Positions 55,613-64,000 of a DNA stretch of 64,000 bases are shown piece after piece. The stretch covers positions 5,890,001-5,954,000 of the forward strand of contig NZ_CP113264.1 in assembly GCF_026642255.1 (NCBI RefSeq). The letters are read 5' to 3'. This DNA is from Streptomonospora nanhaiensis. Its GTDB lineage: Bacteria > Actinomycetota > Actinomycetes > Streptosporangiales > Streptosporangiaceae. The position numbers and the translations under genes are program-made. The notes below the pieces were generated by a model, which worked only from the letters and a program-made list of their open reading frames with translations, was not told the origin of the DNA and searched no databases. Position 1 is the first letter of the stretch; each line of letters starts with the position of its first letter.

Positions 55613-56779
55613 TCAGGCATCAGATGGCGAATCGTGACCTGCCCCCGTCTTAACGCGGTCCTTGCGGTCCCACGGCAGGAGGCCCCGGCGCCGCAGGCGG
55701 GGCAGGGCGATGAGGCCGACAGCACACGTGGCGACCAGCGCGGTGACCGTCAGGACGATCACCGGGGAGTCGAACACCGACAGGGAGACCGCGGCGAACG
55801 CCACGATCCCCGCCCACAGGTACATGAGGAGAACGGCCCGCATGTGGCTGTGTCCCATGTCCAGCAGGCGGTGGTGGAGGTGGCCGCGGTCCGGGGCGAA
55901 GGGGGACTTGCCCGCGAGGGTCCTCCGCAGCACGGCGAGCACCAGGTCGGCCAGCGGCAGCGCGATCACCAGGAGCGGCAGGGCGATCGGCAGGAACACC
56001 ACGAGCCCGCCGGAGTTGAACTCCTCACGTGCGGTGTTGGCGTCGAACTGGCCGGTCACCGTGATGGTGATCGAGGTGAGCAGCAGTCCCAGCAGCATCG
56101 AGCCGGTGTCGCCCATGAACACCCTGGCCGGGTGGAAGTTGTGGAAGAGGAAGCCCGCGCACGTGCCCGCGAGGATGATCGCGATCATCGCCGGATACGA
56201 CTGGCGGACGAAGCCCTGCTCGACGGCGACCACGTAGTAGTACGCGAAGAACGCCAGGGAGGAGATGCCGACGATGCCCGCCGCCAGTCCGTCCAGACCG
56301 TCGGCGAAGTTGACCGCGTTGATGGTCACCACGATGAGCAGGATCGACACCATCGCGCCCAGCCACGGCCCCAGGGACAGCTGGGTGCCGGGCAGCGGCA
56401 GCCACAGCAGCTGCACGCCGTTGGCGACGAGGATGCCGGCGGCCACGACCTGGCCGGCCAGCTTGCTGAGCGCGTCCATGCCCCAGCGGTCGTCGATGAT
56501 CCCGATGACCGTGATGAGGCCGCCCGCGAGGAGGAGCCCCAGCCAGGTGTCGGCGACGAAGACGTTCTGCAGGTGCGGGAGCTGCGCGGAGATCAGCAGG
56601 GCCGCCGCGAACCCCCCGTAGATGGCGAGCCCGCCCAGGCGCGGGATGGGCTCGGTGTGCACGTCGCGGTCGCGCACCGGCGGGGTGGCGCCGATCCTGA
56701 TGGCGAACTTGCGCACCAGGGGCACGAGCAGGTACGTCACCGCCGCGGCGATGACGAAGGTGAGCGCGTACTCTCGCAC
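55613..56779 (-). CDS. wecA: polyprenyl-phosphate N-acetylglucosaminyl-1-phosphate transferase
   Basis: 388 aa from GTG at 56777-56779. Integral membrane enzyme of the MraY/WecA/TagO family with about eleven helices. It transfers GlcNAc-1-phosphate from UDP-GlcNAc to decaprenyl/undecaprenyl phosphate, the first step of teichoic acid or arabinogalactan-linker synthesis. Conserved sites: TPPVRDRDVHTEPIPRLGG, the DDRWGMD loop with the catalytic Asp pair, NAVNFADGLDGLAAG, and PARVFMGDTGSMLLG. The C-terminal DRGHLHHRLLDMGHS His-rich loop matches WecA/TagO rather than MraY. Start is 13 bases after the sua5 stop; this is the last gene of the prfA-prmC-sua5-wecA operon. Confidence 0.94.
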   Translation of the reverse strand: MREYALTFVIAAAVTYLLVPLVRKFAIRIGATPPVRDRDVHTEPIPRLGGLAIYGGFAAALLISAQLPHLQNVFVADTWLGLLLAGGLITVIGIIDDRWGMDALSKLAGQVVAAGILVANGVQLLWLPLPGTQLSLGPWLGAMVSILLIVVTINAVNFADGLDGLAAGIVGISSLAFFAYYYVVAVEQGFVRQSYPAMIAIILAGTCAGFLFHNFHPARVFMGDTGSMLLGLLLTSITITVTGQFDANTAREEFNSGGLVVFLPIALPLLVIALPLADLVLAVLRRTLAGKSPFAPDRGHLHHRLLDMGHSHMRAVLLMYLWAGIVAFAAVSLSVFDSPVIVLTVTALVATCAVGLIALPRLRRRGLLPWDRKDRVKTGAGHDSPSDA

Positions 56780-56791
56780 GGCCTGGCCCCT

Positions 56792-57754
56792 CTAGTTCTC
56801 GGAACGGTCGCCGTCGGGGAGCTGCCCCGTCTCGGGGGTCCTGCCGTCCTGCCCCGCGGCGGTGCCGCCGCCGGTGGTCCGGTCGCCGCCGGGGGCGGCT
56901 TCCGTGTCCGCCCCGGCCGCCGCGGCTCCGCTCCCGGAGGCCGTGCCCTCGGAGGCCCCGTCCCCGGAGGCCTGTGCCGGGTCCGCCCCCCCGGTCCCCG
57001 CGGCGGCGGGCGCCTCGGACCGGGACGCGGCCCTGCGGCTCGCCTTGGCGGCCTCGCCGGCCTTGGCGACCTCGTCCTCCCTGACCGGCTTCATGCGGCC
57101 CTGGCGCAGCTCTCCGATGACGGTGCCGCACACCGCGCGCAGCTGCTCGATGGAGATGGCGCCGGACCGCAGCACCCGCGGCACGGCGTAGGTCAGGTCG
57201 ACGATGGTCGAGGCGACAGGGGAGTCGGCCTCCCCGCCGTCCAGGTACACGGCGACGTCCTCGTCACCGAGCTGCTCCAGCGCCTCCTCCATCCGCGTGG
57301 CGGCGGGCAGGCCCGACTTGTTGGCGCTGCTCACCGCCATGGGCCCGACCTCCTTGAGGAGTTCGAGGGCGACGGGGTCCATCGGCATCCGGACGGCCAC
57401 CGTGCCCTTGGTGTCGCCGAGGTCCCAGGACAGGCTGGGGGTGGCGGTGCACACGAGGGTCAGCGGGCCGGGCCAGAACTCCTCCATGAGGTCGCGGCCG
57501 TGGTTGCCGAGGTCCTCGATGAGGGCGGTGGCCGCGCGCATCGAACCGACCAGGACCGGCGGCGGCATGTCGCGGCCGCGCCCCTTGGTGGCGAGCAGGT
57601 TCGCCACCGCGGCGGGGCTGAAGGCGTCGGTGCCGATGCCGTACACGGTGTCCGTGGGCAGCACCACCAGTTCACCTCGGCGTACCGCGGACGCGGCGTC
57701 GGCGATGCCGTCCTTGCGGGCGGTCTCGTCCGCGCAGTCGTAGATGCGGCTCAC
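56792..57754 (-). CDS. L-threonylcarbamoyladenylate synthase (Sua5/YwlC/TsaC) with long C-terminal tail
   Basis: 320 aa from GTG at 57752-57754. The first 205 residues are a complete YrdC domain: RRGELVVLPTDTVYGIGTDAFSP, KGRGRDMPPPVLVG, EFWPGPLTLVC, GTVAVRMPMDP and GPMAVSSANKSG. It makes threonylcarbamoyl-AMP for the universal t6A37 tRNA modification. After the core, about 115 residues are Ala/Gly/Glu/Asp/Ser-rich and apparently disordered; the standard Sua5 C-terminal domain is not evident. In operon with prmC (78 bases upstream) and wecA. Confidence 0.93.
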   Translation of the reverse strand: MSRIYDCADETARKDGIADAASAVRRGELVVLPTDTVYGIGTDAFSPAAVANLLATKGRGRDMPPPVLVGSMRAATALIEDLGNHGRDLMEEFWPGPLTLVCTATPSLSWDLGDTKGTVAVRMPMDPVALELLKEVGPMAVSSANKSGLPAATRMEEALEQLGDEDVAVYLDGGEADSPVASTIVDLTYAVPRVLRSGAISIEQLRAVCGTVIGELRQGRMKPVREDEVAKAGEAAKASRRAASRSEAPAAAGTGGADPAQASGDGASEGTASGSGAAAAGADTEAAPGGDRTTGGGTAAGQDGRTPETGQLPDGDRSEN

Positions 57755-57832
57755 CTGCGTTCACCTCATTCTCGAACGGGGTCGACCGGGTTGAGCGGTC
57801 CGACGGGAGTACGGGGGTGGGGCACGGCCTCG

Positions 57833-58696
57833 TCAGCCGTCCCCGTCGGCACGTCGCATGACCACGAAGCGGTCGCGGCGGGCCATGTCCTTGCGGTTGA
57901 GGACGTCGCGCCAGCCGTTGTCCTCGGGGAACAGCCAGGGGATGTCGATGCCCTGTCCGTCGTGGTGCTCGACGGCCATCGCCCCGCCGGGGCGGAGCAG
58001 CCTGCGGCCGACCGCCTCCAGCTCGCGGATCATGTCGAGGCCGTCCTCGCCGGACCACAGGGCCGGGGCGGGGTCGTAGTCGCGCACCTCGGGCGGGATG
58101 GCGCCGGAGCCGCGCGTGGGGACGTAGGGGGGGTTGCTGATGAGGAGGTCGACGCGGCCGTTCAGCTCGGGCAGCGCCGTGCGCATGTCGCCGTGGTGGG
58201 AGGTGACGCGGTCGGCGTGCCCGCTGGAGTCGATGTTGCGGCGGGCCCACCCCAGGGCGACGGGGTCGATCTCCACGGTGTGCACCCGCGAGCGGGGTAC
58301 CTCCTGGGCGATGGAGATCGCGATGGCGCCCGACCCCGTGCCGAGGTCGACGACCAGGGGGTCGGCGACGTCCATGGCCCGCAGCGTCTCGATCGCCCAG
58401 TCGACCATGATCTCGGTCTCGGGCCGGGGCACGAACACGCCGGGGCCGACCTGGAGGTCCAGGTAGCGGAAGTAGGCGTGGCCGGTGATGTGCTGGAGGG
58501 GTTCGCGCGCCTCCCTGCGGGACACGCACTCCCAGTAGCGGGCGTCGAAGTCGGCGTCGGCCACCATGTGCAGCTCACCTCGACGCACACCGTGCACGAA
58601 CGCCGCGAGTTCCTCGGCGTCGGTGCGGGGTGAGGCGACGCCCGCTTCGGCCAGCCGGAGCGTGGCGCGGGCGACCTCGTCGAGTAGCAGGTTCAT
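57833..58696 (-). CDS. prmC: release-factor glutamine methyltransferase PrmC
   Basis: 287 aa. Its ATG overlaps the prfA stop (ATGA), coupling the enzyme to its substrate. N-terminal helical domain, then a SAM-binding Rossmann domain: VVDLGTGSGAIAISIA, VEIDPVAL, and the catalytic LLISNPPYVPT with NPPY. VGPGVFVPRPETEIMVDWAIE is the conserved PrmC block. It methylates the Gln of the GGQ motif in RF1 and RF2. Followed by sua5. Confidence 0.95.
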   Translation of the reverse strand: MNLLLDEVARATLRLAEAGVASPRTDAEELAAFVHGVRRGELHMVADADFDARYWECVSRREAREPLQHITGHAYFRYLDLQVGPGVFVPRPETEIMVDWAIETLRAMDVADPLVVDLGTGSGAIAISIAQEVPRSRVHTVEIDPVALGWARRNIDSSGHADRVTSHHGDMRTALPELNGRVDLLISNPPYVPTRGSGAIPPEVRDYDPAPALWSGEDGLDMIRELEAVGRRLLRPGGAMAVEHHDGQGIDIPWLFPEDNGWRDVLNRKDMARRDRFVVMRRADGDG

Positions 58697-59772
58697 GATG
58701 ACTGGGCGGCTTCGAGCCTCTCCTTGGTGTCCGCGTCCACGAGGGCCTTGACGACCCCGTCCAGCTCCCCGTCGAGGACCTGGTCGAGGTTGTAGGCCTT
58801 GAAGCCGACACGGTGGTCGGAGATGCGGTTCTCGGGGAAATTGTAGGTGCGCACGCGCTCGGAGCGGTCCACGGTGCGGACCTGGCTCTTGCGCTCGGCG
58901 GAGGCCTCGGCGTCCGCGCTGGCCTGGGCCTCGGCGTAGATGCGGGCCCGCAGGATGCGCATGGCCTGCTCCTTGTTCTGGAGCTGGCTCTTCTCGTTCT
59001 GGCAGGAGGCGACGATGCCGGTCGGCAGGTGGGTGATGCGGACCGCGGAGTCGGTGGTGTTGACGCTCTGGCCGCCGGGCCCGGAGGAGCGGTAGACGTC
59101 GATCCGCAGGTCCTTGGCGTGGATCTCGACCTCCACCTCCTCGGCCTCGGGGACGACCAGCACACCGGCGGCGGAGGTGTGGATGCGGCCCTGGGACTCG
59201 GTGACCGGGACGCGCTGGACGCGGTGCACGCCGCCCTCGAACTTGAGCATCGGCCAGACGCCGGCCCCCGGCTCGGGGGTGCCCTTGTTCTTGAAGGCGA
59301 TCGTGATGTCCTTGTAGCCGCCCAGGTCGGAGTGGGTGGCGTCGATGACCTCGGTCTTCCAGCCCTGGCGTTCGGCGTAGCGCAGGTACATGCGGACCAG
59401 GTCGCCGGCGAACAGGGCCGACTCCTCGCCGCCCTCTCCGGCCTTGACCTCCATGATGAGGTTCTTGTCGTCGGAGGGGTCGCGCGGGACGAGGAGGACG
59501 CGCAGCCGCTCGGTGAGCCGCTCGGCCTCCTCGGTCAGGCGGTCGGCCTCCTCGGCGAAGGAGGAGTCCTCGGCGGCGAGCTCGCGCGCGGCGTCGATGT
59601 CGTTCTCGACCTCCTTGAGCGCGCGGTAGGCCTCGATGATCGGGGTGAGCTGTGAGTAGCGTTTGCCCAGCGTGCGCGCCCTGGTCTGGTCGGCGTGCAC
59701 CTCGGGGTCGGCGAGCTGCTGTTCCAGCTCGTAGTACTCCCCCAGCAGGTCATCCAGCTTCACTTCTGCCAC
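58693..59772 (-). CDS. prfA: peptide chain release factor 1
   Basis: 359 aa from GTG at 59770-59772; the frame is open upstream but homology and ACGGGGAC just before support this start. It reads UAA and UAG. The tripeptide anticodon-like PVT is at 189-191 (RVPVTESQGRIHTSAA), and the catalytic GGQ is at 233-235 in SSGPGGQSVN. Full length. First gene of the prfA-prmC-sua5-wecA operon, downstream of rpmE but separated from it by a perfect terminator hairpin. Confidence 0.97.
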   Translation of the reverse strand: MAEVKLDDLLGEYYELEQQLADPEVHADQTRARTLGKRYSQLTPIIEAYRALKEVENDIDAARELAAEDSSFAEEADRLTEEAERLTERLRVLLVPRDPSDDKNLIMEVKAGEGGEESALFAGDLVRMYLRYAERQGWKTEVIDATHSDLGGYKDITIAFKNKGTPEPGAGVWPMLKFEGGVHRVQRVPVTESQGRIHTSAAGVLVVPEAEEVEVEIHAKDLRIDVYRSSGPGGQSVNTTDSAVRITHLPTGIVASCQNEKSQLQNKEQAMRILRARIYAEAQASADAEASAERKSQVRTVDRSERVRTYNFPENRISDHRVGFKAYNLDQVLDGELDGVVKALVDADTKERLEAAQSS

Positions 59773-59815
59773 GTCCCCGTCTTGTGTGTCCGTCTCCCCC
59801 TCGGGGGCCAACCTG

Positions 59816-59849
59816 GTCCCGTGGCGCCGCGTCGGCGGCGCCACGGGAC
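59816..59849 (-). terminator. terminator between rpmE and prfA
   Basis: Perfect 15-bp stem GTCCCGTGGCGCCGC with loop GTCG, 11 nt past the rpmE stop and 44 nt before the prfA start. Confidence 0.82.
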
Positions 59850-59859
59850 AGGGGCGGCG

Positions 59860-60069
59860 CTACTTGCGCTTGCCGAAGCGCTTCTCGAAGCGGGCGACGC
59901 GGCCGCCGGTGTCGAGGATCTTCTGCTTGCCGGTGTAGAACGGGTGGCACTCGGAGCACACCTCGGCACGGATCTTGCCCCCGCCCACGGTGCTGCGGGT
60001 GACGAAGTGGGCGCCACAGGTGCAGGTCACCTCGGTGGTGACGTACTCGGGGTGGATGTCGGCCTTCAT
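59860..60069 (-). CDS. rpmE: 50S ribosomal protein L31, zinc-binding form
   Basis: 69 aa from ATG at 60067-60069, with AGGAG 7 nt before. C16, C18, C38 and C41 form the zinc site of the C+ type (TCTCGAHF and CSECHPFYTGKQK). Typical C-terminal RVARFEKRFGKRK. Actinobacteria often have a second, zinc-free L31 made under zinc starvation; it is not in this window. Short leader of about 200 bases to the lactate permease gene. Confidence 0.97.
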   Translation of the reverse strand: MKADIHPEYVTTEVTCTCGAHFVTRSTVGGGKIRAEVCSECHPFYTGKQKILDTGGRVARFEKRFGKRK

Positions 60070-60267
60070 GGTGTTCTCCTCATCAGGGGCGCGACCGCCG
60101 GACGCATGCCAAGCCGCACCACCCGGCGGGTGGTCGGCGTGGTGGGTCATGCGCGAACCGGTGTCGCGGCGATCCAGGTAGTCAGGGGCGGCGGGCCCTG
60201 CCGGAAGAAGGCGGGCCGTCACCCCGGTACCAGTTTGCCAGACCGATAACGATGCCGGGACCAGTGT

Positions 60268-62097
60268 CTATTCCGTCCCCCTCCCCCCTGGCCCGGGGGC
60301 GGCGTCCCGCGGGGCCCGGGGCGCCCCCGCGGAGTCCGCCCGGCGCATCAGGAGCACCAGCGCGGCCAGGGTCGCGAGGAGGAGGGCGAGCACGGCGGTT
60401 CCGGCGTTGACGCCGAACCCGTAGACGAACACGTAGCTGACCGACCCGGCCAGGAGCACGTAGTAGGCCATCGGCAGGATCGTCTGCCGGATGAGGTCGC
60501 CCTCCCTGCCGACCAGGCCGACCACCGCGGAGGCGGCGACCACGTTGTGGACGGTGATCATGTTGCCCGCGGCCCCTCCGACGGCCTGCGTGGCGACGAC
60601 GGTCTCCGGCGGGATACCGATGCGCTCCCCCGTCGAGAACTGGAACAGGGAGAACATCAGGTTCGAGACGGTGTTGGAGCCCGCCACGAACGCGCCCAGG
60701 GCGCCGATCCACGGCGCGTAGAGCGGCCACGTGGCGCCGCCCAGCTCGGCTGCGCCGGCGGCCAGGGTCAGGGGCATGCTCTCCATCGCGGTTTCGCCGA
60801 ACTCGGCGCCGGTGTTGATGAACACGCGGACGAGGGGGACGGCGAAGAGCAGCGCGACGGCGGCGCCGGCCAGCTGCGATCCGGCCGCCTTCCAGGAGTC
60901 GGCCACCTGGCGCGCGCTCATGCGGTGCAGGACGCAGGTCACCAGGCAGACGAGGACGAAGGTCGCCCCGGGCGAGTAGAGGGGCTCGACCGCCTGGGCG
61001 ACGGGGGTGCCGAGGATGTCGGTCGCGCCGACGGTGATGCCGGACAGCCACGCCTTGAGGGGTTCGACGGTGCGGGTGGCCACCAGCAGCGTGGCGACGA
61101 GGAGGTAGGGGGTCCAGGCGCGCAGGAGGCCGATGCGCCGGTCGTCGGCGAGGACGGTGTCGCCCTCGCCCGGGGCGATGCTGCCGCTCCAGCGGGCCAG
61201 CCAGTCCTCGCGCGGCGGGAAGTCCCAGGCCCGCTCCGGCATGAGGAAGCCCTTGCGCGCCGCGAGCACGACGACGACCAGGCCGGTCAGCCCGCCGAGG
61301 AGGCTCGTGAACTCCACACCGAGGAAGTGGTTGTACAGGACGGAGGGGACGGTCATGGCGAAGGCGGAGAAGAGCGCGAACCTCCACACCCCGAGGCCGT
61401 CGGAGAAGCGCCGCCCGCCGCCGTAGAAGCCGCAGAGCATGCAGCAGATGATCAGGGGCACGAGGGTGCCCGCGACGGCGTGCAGGAGGACGGTCTGGAA
61501 CCCGATGTGGCCGATGAACTCCGGCACTGCCAGGCCGAGCGCGGAGGCCCGCTCGGCGACCTCGGGCGACCCCTCCAGGCCCCCGGCGACGCCCACCAGG
61601 ATGGGGGTGCCGACGGCGCCGAAGCTGACGGGCGTGCTCTGGATGACCAGGCCGACCATGACGGCGGCCATGGCGGGGAAGCCCAGGGCCAGCAGGAGGG
61701 GCGCCACGACGGCGGCGGGTGTGCCGAACCCGGAGGCCCCCTCGATGAAGCTGCCGAACAGCCAGCCGATGATGATCGCCTGGACCCGGCGGTCGGGGGT
61801 GATGTCGGTGAACGTGGAGCGGATGGTGGCGATGGCGCCGCTCTTGGTGAGGGTGCTGAGCAGGAGGAGCGCGCCGAAGACGATGTACAGGAGTCCGGCG
61901 GCGAGGATGAGCCCCTGGATCGTGGACGCGGCGATCGACCGCCAGTCGGTCTCCCAGGCGAGGACGGCGACGGCCACGACGACGGCGTACCCGGCGGGCA
62001 TCGCGTACATGGCGGGGACGCGGAAGCCGACGAGGAGGACTCCGACCAGCAGGATGGGGGTGAGCGCCAGAAGGCTGAGCAGGGCGAGGTTGTCCAT
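60268..62097 (-). CDS. L-lactate permease (LctP/LldP family)
   Basis: 609 aa from ATG at 62095-62097, with AGGGAG about 8 nt upstream; the frame is open upstream without conserved sequence. About 14 membrane helices. Family motifs: GWLFGSFIEGASGFGTPAAVVAPLLLALGF, STPVSFGAVGTPILVG, PLYAPWIGALGAFVAGSNTVSNLMFSLFQ, and VVATQAVGGAAGNMITVHNVVAASAVVGL near the C-terminus. It takes up lactate (and often glycolate) with protons. No lactate dehydrogenase gene is nearby, and the gene interrupts the rho-rpmE neighbourhood found in Streptomyces, so it may be a lineage-specific insertion. Confidence 0.93.
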   Translation of the reverse strand: MDNLALLSLLALTPILLVGVLLVGFRVPAMYAMPAGYAVVVAVAVLAWETDWRSIAASTIQGLILAAGLLYIVFGALLLLSTLTKSGAIATIRSTFTDITPDRRVQAIIIGWLFGSFIEGASGFGTPAAVVAPLLLALGFPAMAAVMVGLVIQSTPVSFGAVGTPILVGVAGGLEGSPEVAERASALGLAVPEFIGHIGFQTVLLHAVAGTLVPLIICCMLCGFYGGGRRFSDGLGVWRFALFSAFAMTVPSVLYNHFLGVEFTSLLGGLTGLVVVVLAARKGFLMPERAWDFPPREDWLARWSGSIAPGEGDTVLADDRRIGLLRAWTPYLLVATLLVATRTVEPLKAWLSGITVGATDILGTPVAQAVEPLYSPGATFVLVCLVTCVLHRMSARQVADSWKAAGSQLAGAAVALLFAVPLVRVFINTGAEFGETAMESMPLTLAAGAAELGGATWPLYAPWIGALGAFVAGSNTVSNLMFSLFQFSTGERIGIPPETVVATQAVGGAAGNMITVHNVVAASAVVGLVGREGDLIRQTILPMAYYVLLAGSVSYVFVYGFGVNAGTAVLALLLATLAALVLLMRRADSAGAPRAPRDAAPGPGGRGTE

Positions 62098-62290
62098 GCG
62101 GACTGCTCCCTGGAACGGGGGTGGTGCACTCGACCCCGCGACGATAGGCCGGTGTCGGCGGTCGGACCATCCCCCCTCTGTGATCCGAGACACACCAGTG
62201 ATCTTTTTCGTTCCTCGGCCTCGGGATCCCGCCATGCGGAACACGTGGGTCCCTCCGTCCCCGCCCTCCCCGGAGCACCCCCGGCACACA

Positions 62291-62324
62291 CGACGGCCCC
62301 CTCCCTGGCGGGAGGGGGCCGTCG
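62291..62324 (-). terminator. terminator after rho
   Basis: Perfect 15-bp stem CGACGGCCCCCTCCC with loop TGGC, 21 nt past the rho stop. Confidence 0.85.
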
Positions 62325-62344
62325 GCGTCACGGGCGGGCCGGGG

Positions 62345-64000
62345 TCAGCGCTCCGGGCCCACGGTGGTCTTCTGGATCTGGAGCAGGAACTCCGCGTTGC
62401 TCTTGGACTCCCTCATCTTGTCCAGGAGCAGCTCGATCGCCTGGGTGGTGTCGAGCGCGTGCAGCACCCGGCGGAGCTTCCAGACGACGCCCAGCTCCTC
62501 CGAGGACATCAGGATCTCCTCCTTGCGGGTGCTGGAGGCGTCGACGTCCACGGCCGGGAAGATCCGCTTGTCCGCGAGGCTCCGGTTGAGCTTGAGCTCC
62601 ATGTTGCCGGTGCCCTTGAACTCCTCGAAGATCACCTCGTCGGCGCGCGATCCGGTCTCGACCAGCGCGGTCGCCAGGATGGTCAGCGAGCCGCCGCCCT
62701 CGATGTTGCGGGCCGCGCCGAAGAAGCGCTTGGGCGGGTAGAGGGCGGTGGAGTCCACACCACCGGACATGATGCGCCCGCTCGCCGGGGCGGCCAGGTT
62801 GTAGGCGCGGCCCAGGCGGGTGATGGAGTCCAGCAGGACGACGACGTCCATGCCCATCTCGACGAGCCGCTTGGCACGCTCGATGGCCAGGTCTGCGACG
62901 ACCGTGTGGTCCTCCGCGGGGCGGTCGAAGGTCGAGTGGATGACCTCGCCCTTGACCGTGCGCTGCATGTCGGTGACTTCCTCGGGCCGCTCGTCGACCA
63001 GGATCACCATCAGGTAGCACTCGGGGTTGTTCTCGGTGATCGCGTTGGCGATCGCCTGAACCACCATCGTCTTGCCCGCCTTGGGCGGGGAGACGATGAG
63101 CCCGCGCTGGCCCTTGCCGATGGGCGCCACGAGGTCGATGATCCGCGTGGTGAGGATGTGCGGCTCGGTCTCCAGGCGCAGGCGCTCCTGGGGGTACAGC
63201 GGGACGAGCTTGGAGAACTCCTGGCGGCCCCGGGCCTGGTCCGGCGACATGCCGTTGACCGAGTCCAGGCGCACCAGGGCGTTGAACTTCTCCCTGCGCT
63301 CCCCGTCCTTGGGCTGGCGGACGGCGCCGATGATGTGGTCGCCCTTGCGCAGGCCGTGCTTGCGCACCTGGGCCAGGGAGACGTACACGTCGCTCTGGCC
63401 GGGCAGGTAGCCGGTGGTGCGGACGAAGGCGTAGTTGTCCAGGATGTCCAGGATGCCCGCGACGGGCAGCAGGACGTCGTCCTCGCCGATCACCGGCTCC
63501 GGCTCCTGGCCCGTGCCTCGTCCGCGGCGGTCCCGGCGGTCCCGGCGGCGTCCCCGGCGGCGTCCGCCGAAGTCGTCGTCGTCGCCTCCGGGGCCACGGT
63601 CGCGGTCGCGGTCCCTGTCGCGGTCCCGGTCACGCCCCTGGCTCTGGCTCTGACCCTGGTTCTGACCGCCTCCGCCCTGCTGCGGGGCACTGCCGTTGGC
63701 GTTCTGGTCGTCGCCACCGCGGTTGCGGTTGCGGCGGTTGCGCTGGCGCTCGCGACCCTGCCCGGACCTGTTGTCACGGTCCTCGGCGGAGTCGGGGCCG
63801 TTCTTCTGGGGGGTACTGGATGTCTTGGTCACGCTGCTCGCGGAGGTAGAGGAGTCGGCGCCGTCCACCGACCTGGCCTGGTCGCCGGTCTCGTCGCCGC
63901 GCCTGCGGGACGAACGCCGGTTGCGGGACGACTTGTCGCCCCGTCCACCCTGGGGGTCGGTCACGGCCTGGTCCGACGGCCGGTCGGCCGCGCGCTGACG
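62345..64000 (-). CDS. rho: transcription termination factor Rho (5' end beyond window)
   Basis: At least 552 codons are visible and the frame is still open at the right edge, so the start lies outside; a GTG at 63962-63964 is in frame, but actinobacterial Rho has a longer N-terminal domain. Visible parts: a basic/acidic low-complexity region with RD repeats, Asn/Gln/Gly stretches and RRGRRRDRRDRRGRG; the RNA-binding cold-shock-like domain (GILDILDNYAFVRTTGYLPGQSDVYVSLAQVRKHGLRKGDHI); the ATPase with Walker A PPKAGKT, catalytic region VDERPEEVTDM, Walker B VVLLDSITRLGRAYN and the arginine-finger/R-loop ASSTRKEEIL. It is an RNA-dependent helicase that terminates transcription. The long disordered insert is characteristic of actinobacteria. 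Confidence 0.96.
   Translation of the reverse strand, partial: RQRAADRPSDQAVTDPQGGRGDKSSRNRRSSRRRGDETGDQARSVDGADSSTSASSVTKTSSTPQKNGPDSAEDRDNRSGQGRERQRNRRNRNRGGDDQNANGSAPQQGGGGQNQGQSQSQGRDRDRDRDRDRDRGPGGDDDDFGGRRRGRRRDRRDRRGRGTGQEPEPVIGEDDVLLPVAGILDILDNYAFVRTTGYLPGQSDVYVSLAQVRKHGLRKGDHIIGAVRQPKDGERREKFNALVRLDSVNGMSPDQARGRQEFSKLVPLYPQERLRLETEPHILTTRIIDLVAPIGKGQRGLIVSPPKAGKTMVVQAIANAITENNPECYLMVILVDERPEEVTDMQRTVKGEVIHSTFDRPAEDHTVVADLAIERAKRLVEMGMDVVVLLDSITRLGRAYNLAAPASGRIMSGGVDSTALYPPKRFFGAARNIEGGGSLTILATALVETGSRADEVIFEEFKGTGNMELKLNRSLADKRIFPAVDVDASSTRKEEILMSSEELGVVWKLRRVLHALDTTQAIELLLDKMRESKSNAEFLLQIQKTTVGPER

Noticed and set aside
55523..58633. A 1,036-codon plus-strand frame opposite wecA, sua5 and prmC
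   Set aside because: Same antisense artefact; it crosses three conserved genes and has no recognisable domain.
63580..63650. Short tandem repeats near the right edge that could look like a DNA repeat array
   Set aside because: They encode the alternating Arg-Asp stretch in the disordered part of Rho; no spacer structure, so not CRISPR.
1..64000. tRNA, rRNA, CRISPR, insertion sequences, prophage or integrative elements
   Set aside because: No cloverleaf, rRNA block, transposase, integrase or array-like repeat was seen in any gap or gene.

Overview
This is a 64 kb piece of a very GC-rich actinobacterial chromosome. Starts are often GTG or TTG, genes in operons are joined by ATGA/GTGA overlaps, and the transcription units end in long GC-rich hairpins. 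The gene content and order follow the core region of the Streptomyces chromosome from rho through the ATP synthase operon and nucS to filP, meaB and icmA. The M43 protease, the paired CBM2-GH18 chitinases and the HtaA/LPXTG haem locus suggest a filamentous relative such as Nocardiopsis or another Nocardiopsidaceae. That genus guess rests on memory, not on a search. No rRNA, tRNA, CRISPR array, insertion sequence or prophage gene was recognised.

Layout. 1-2.7 kb (minus): mec-cysO-cysM, the carrier-protein route to cysteine, followed by an Rv1339-type metallo-beta-lactamase-fold hydrolase cut by the window edge. 2.8-4.8 kb (plus): pncB-pncA, NAD salvage. 4.8-9.9 kb (minus): alpha/beta hydrolase, trpS, secreted M43 metalloprotease, SF2 helicase. 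10-18 kb: class E sortase with a small membrane companion, then a divergent haem-uptake locus. This has hmuTUV on the minus strand and two LPXTG surface proteins on the plus strand, one carrying two HtaA haem-binding domains. Two iron-box-like sites lie between them.

18-25.4 kb (minus): DUF3039, AlgH/YqgE, malic enzyme, a cytidylate-kinase-like protein, a YbbN-like co-chaperone, the large subunit of isobutyryl-CoA mutase, and a MarR regulator with a likely operator at the mutase promoter. 25.8-29.8 kb (plus): two paralogous secreted chitinases. 30-34.6 kb: meaB and thiolase (minus), methylmalonyl-CoA epimerase and a FilP/DivIVA-like coiled-coil protein (plus). 34.9-38.3 kb: hydrolase, small zinc-ribbon-like protein, 3-hydroxyacyl-CoA dehydrogenase, and the mismatch endonuclease gene nucS. 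38.5-42.9 kb (plus): ABC exporter, two-component system and a DUF1707 protein. 43.2-45.8 kb (plus): secreted M28 aminopeptidase and ATP:cob(I)alamin adenosyltransferase.

45.9-64 kb (minus): lipoprotein, MTH1187-family protein, DUF2550, the complete ATP synthase operon (atpI-like, atpZ-like, atpBEFHAGDC), a GlcNAc-1-phosphate transferase, sua5, prmC, prfA, rpmE, a lactate permease, and rho running off the right edge.

Functional links. Adenosyltransferase, MeaB, epimerase and IcmA are parts of one adenosylcobalamin-dependent acyl-CoA rearrangement pathway, spread over about 22 kb; the small mutase subunit is not here. The class E sortase lies 3.4 kb from two proteins with LPXTG sorting signals, so it is the obvious candidate to anchor them, although this class usually prefers LAXTG. 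Most of the window is ordinary core genome. The least ordinary parts are the haem/sortase locus, the C-terminally extended CysO, the MarR-icmA promoter arrangement, several unexplained palindromes, and a possible leader ORF coupled to the second chitinase.
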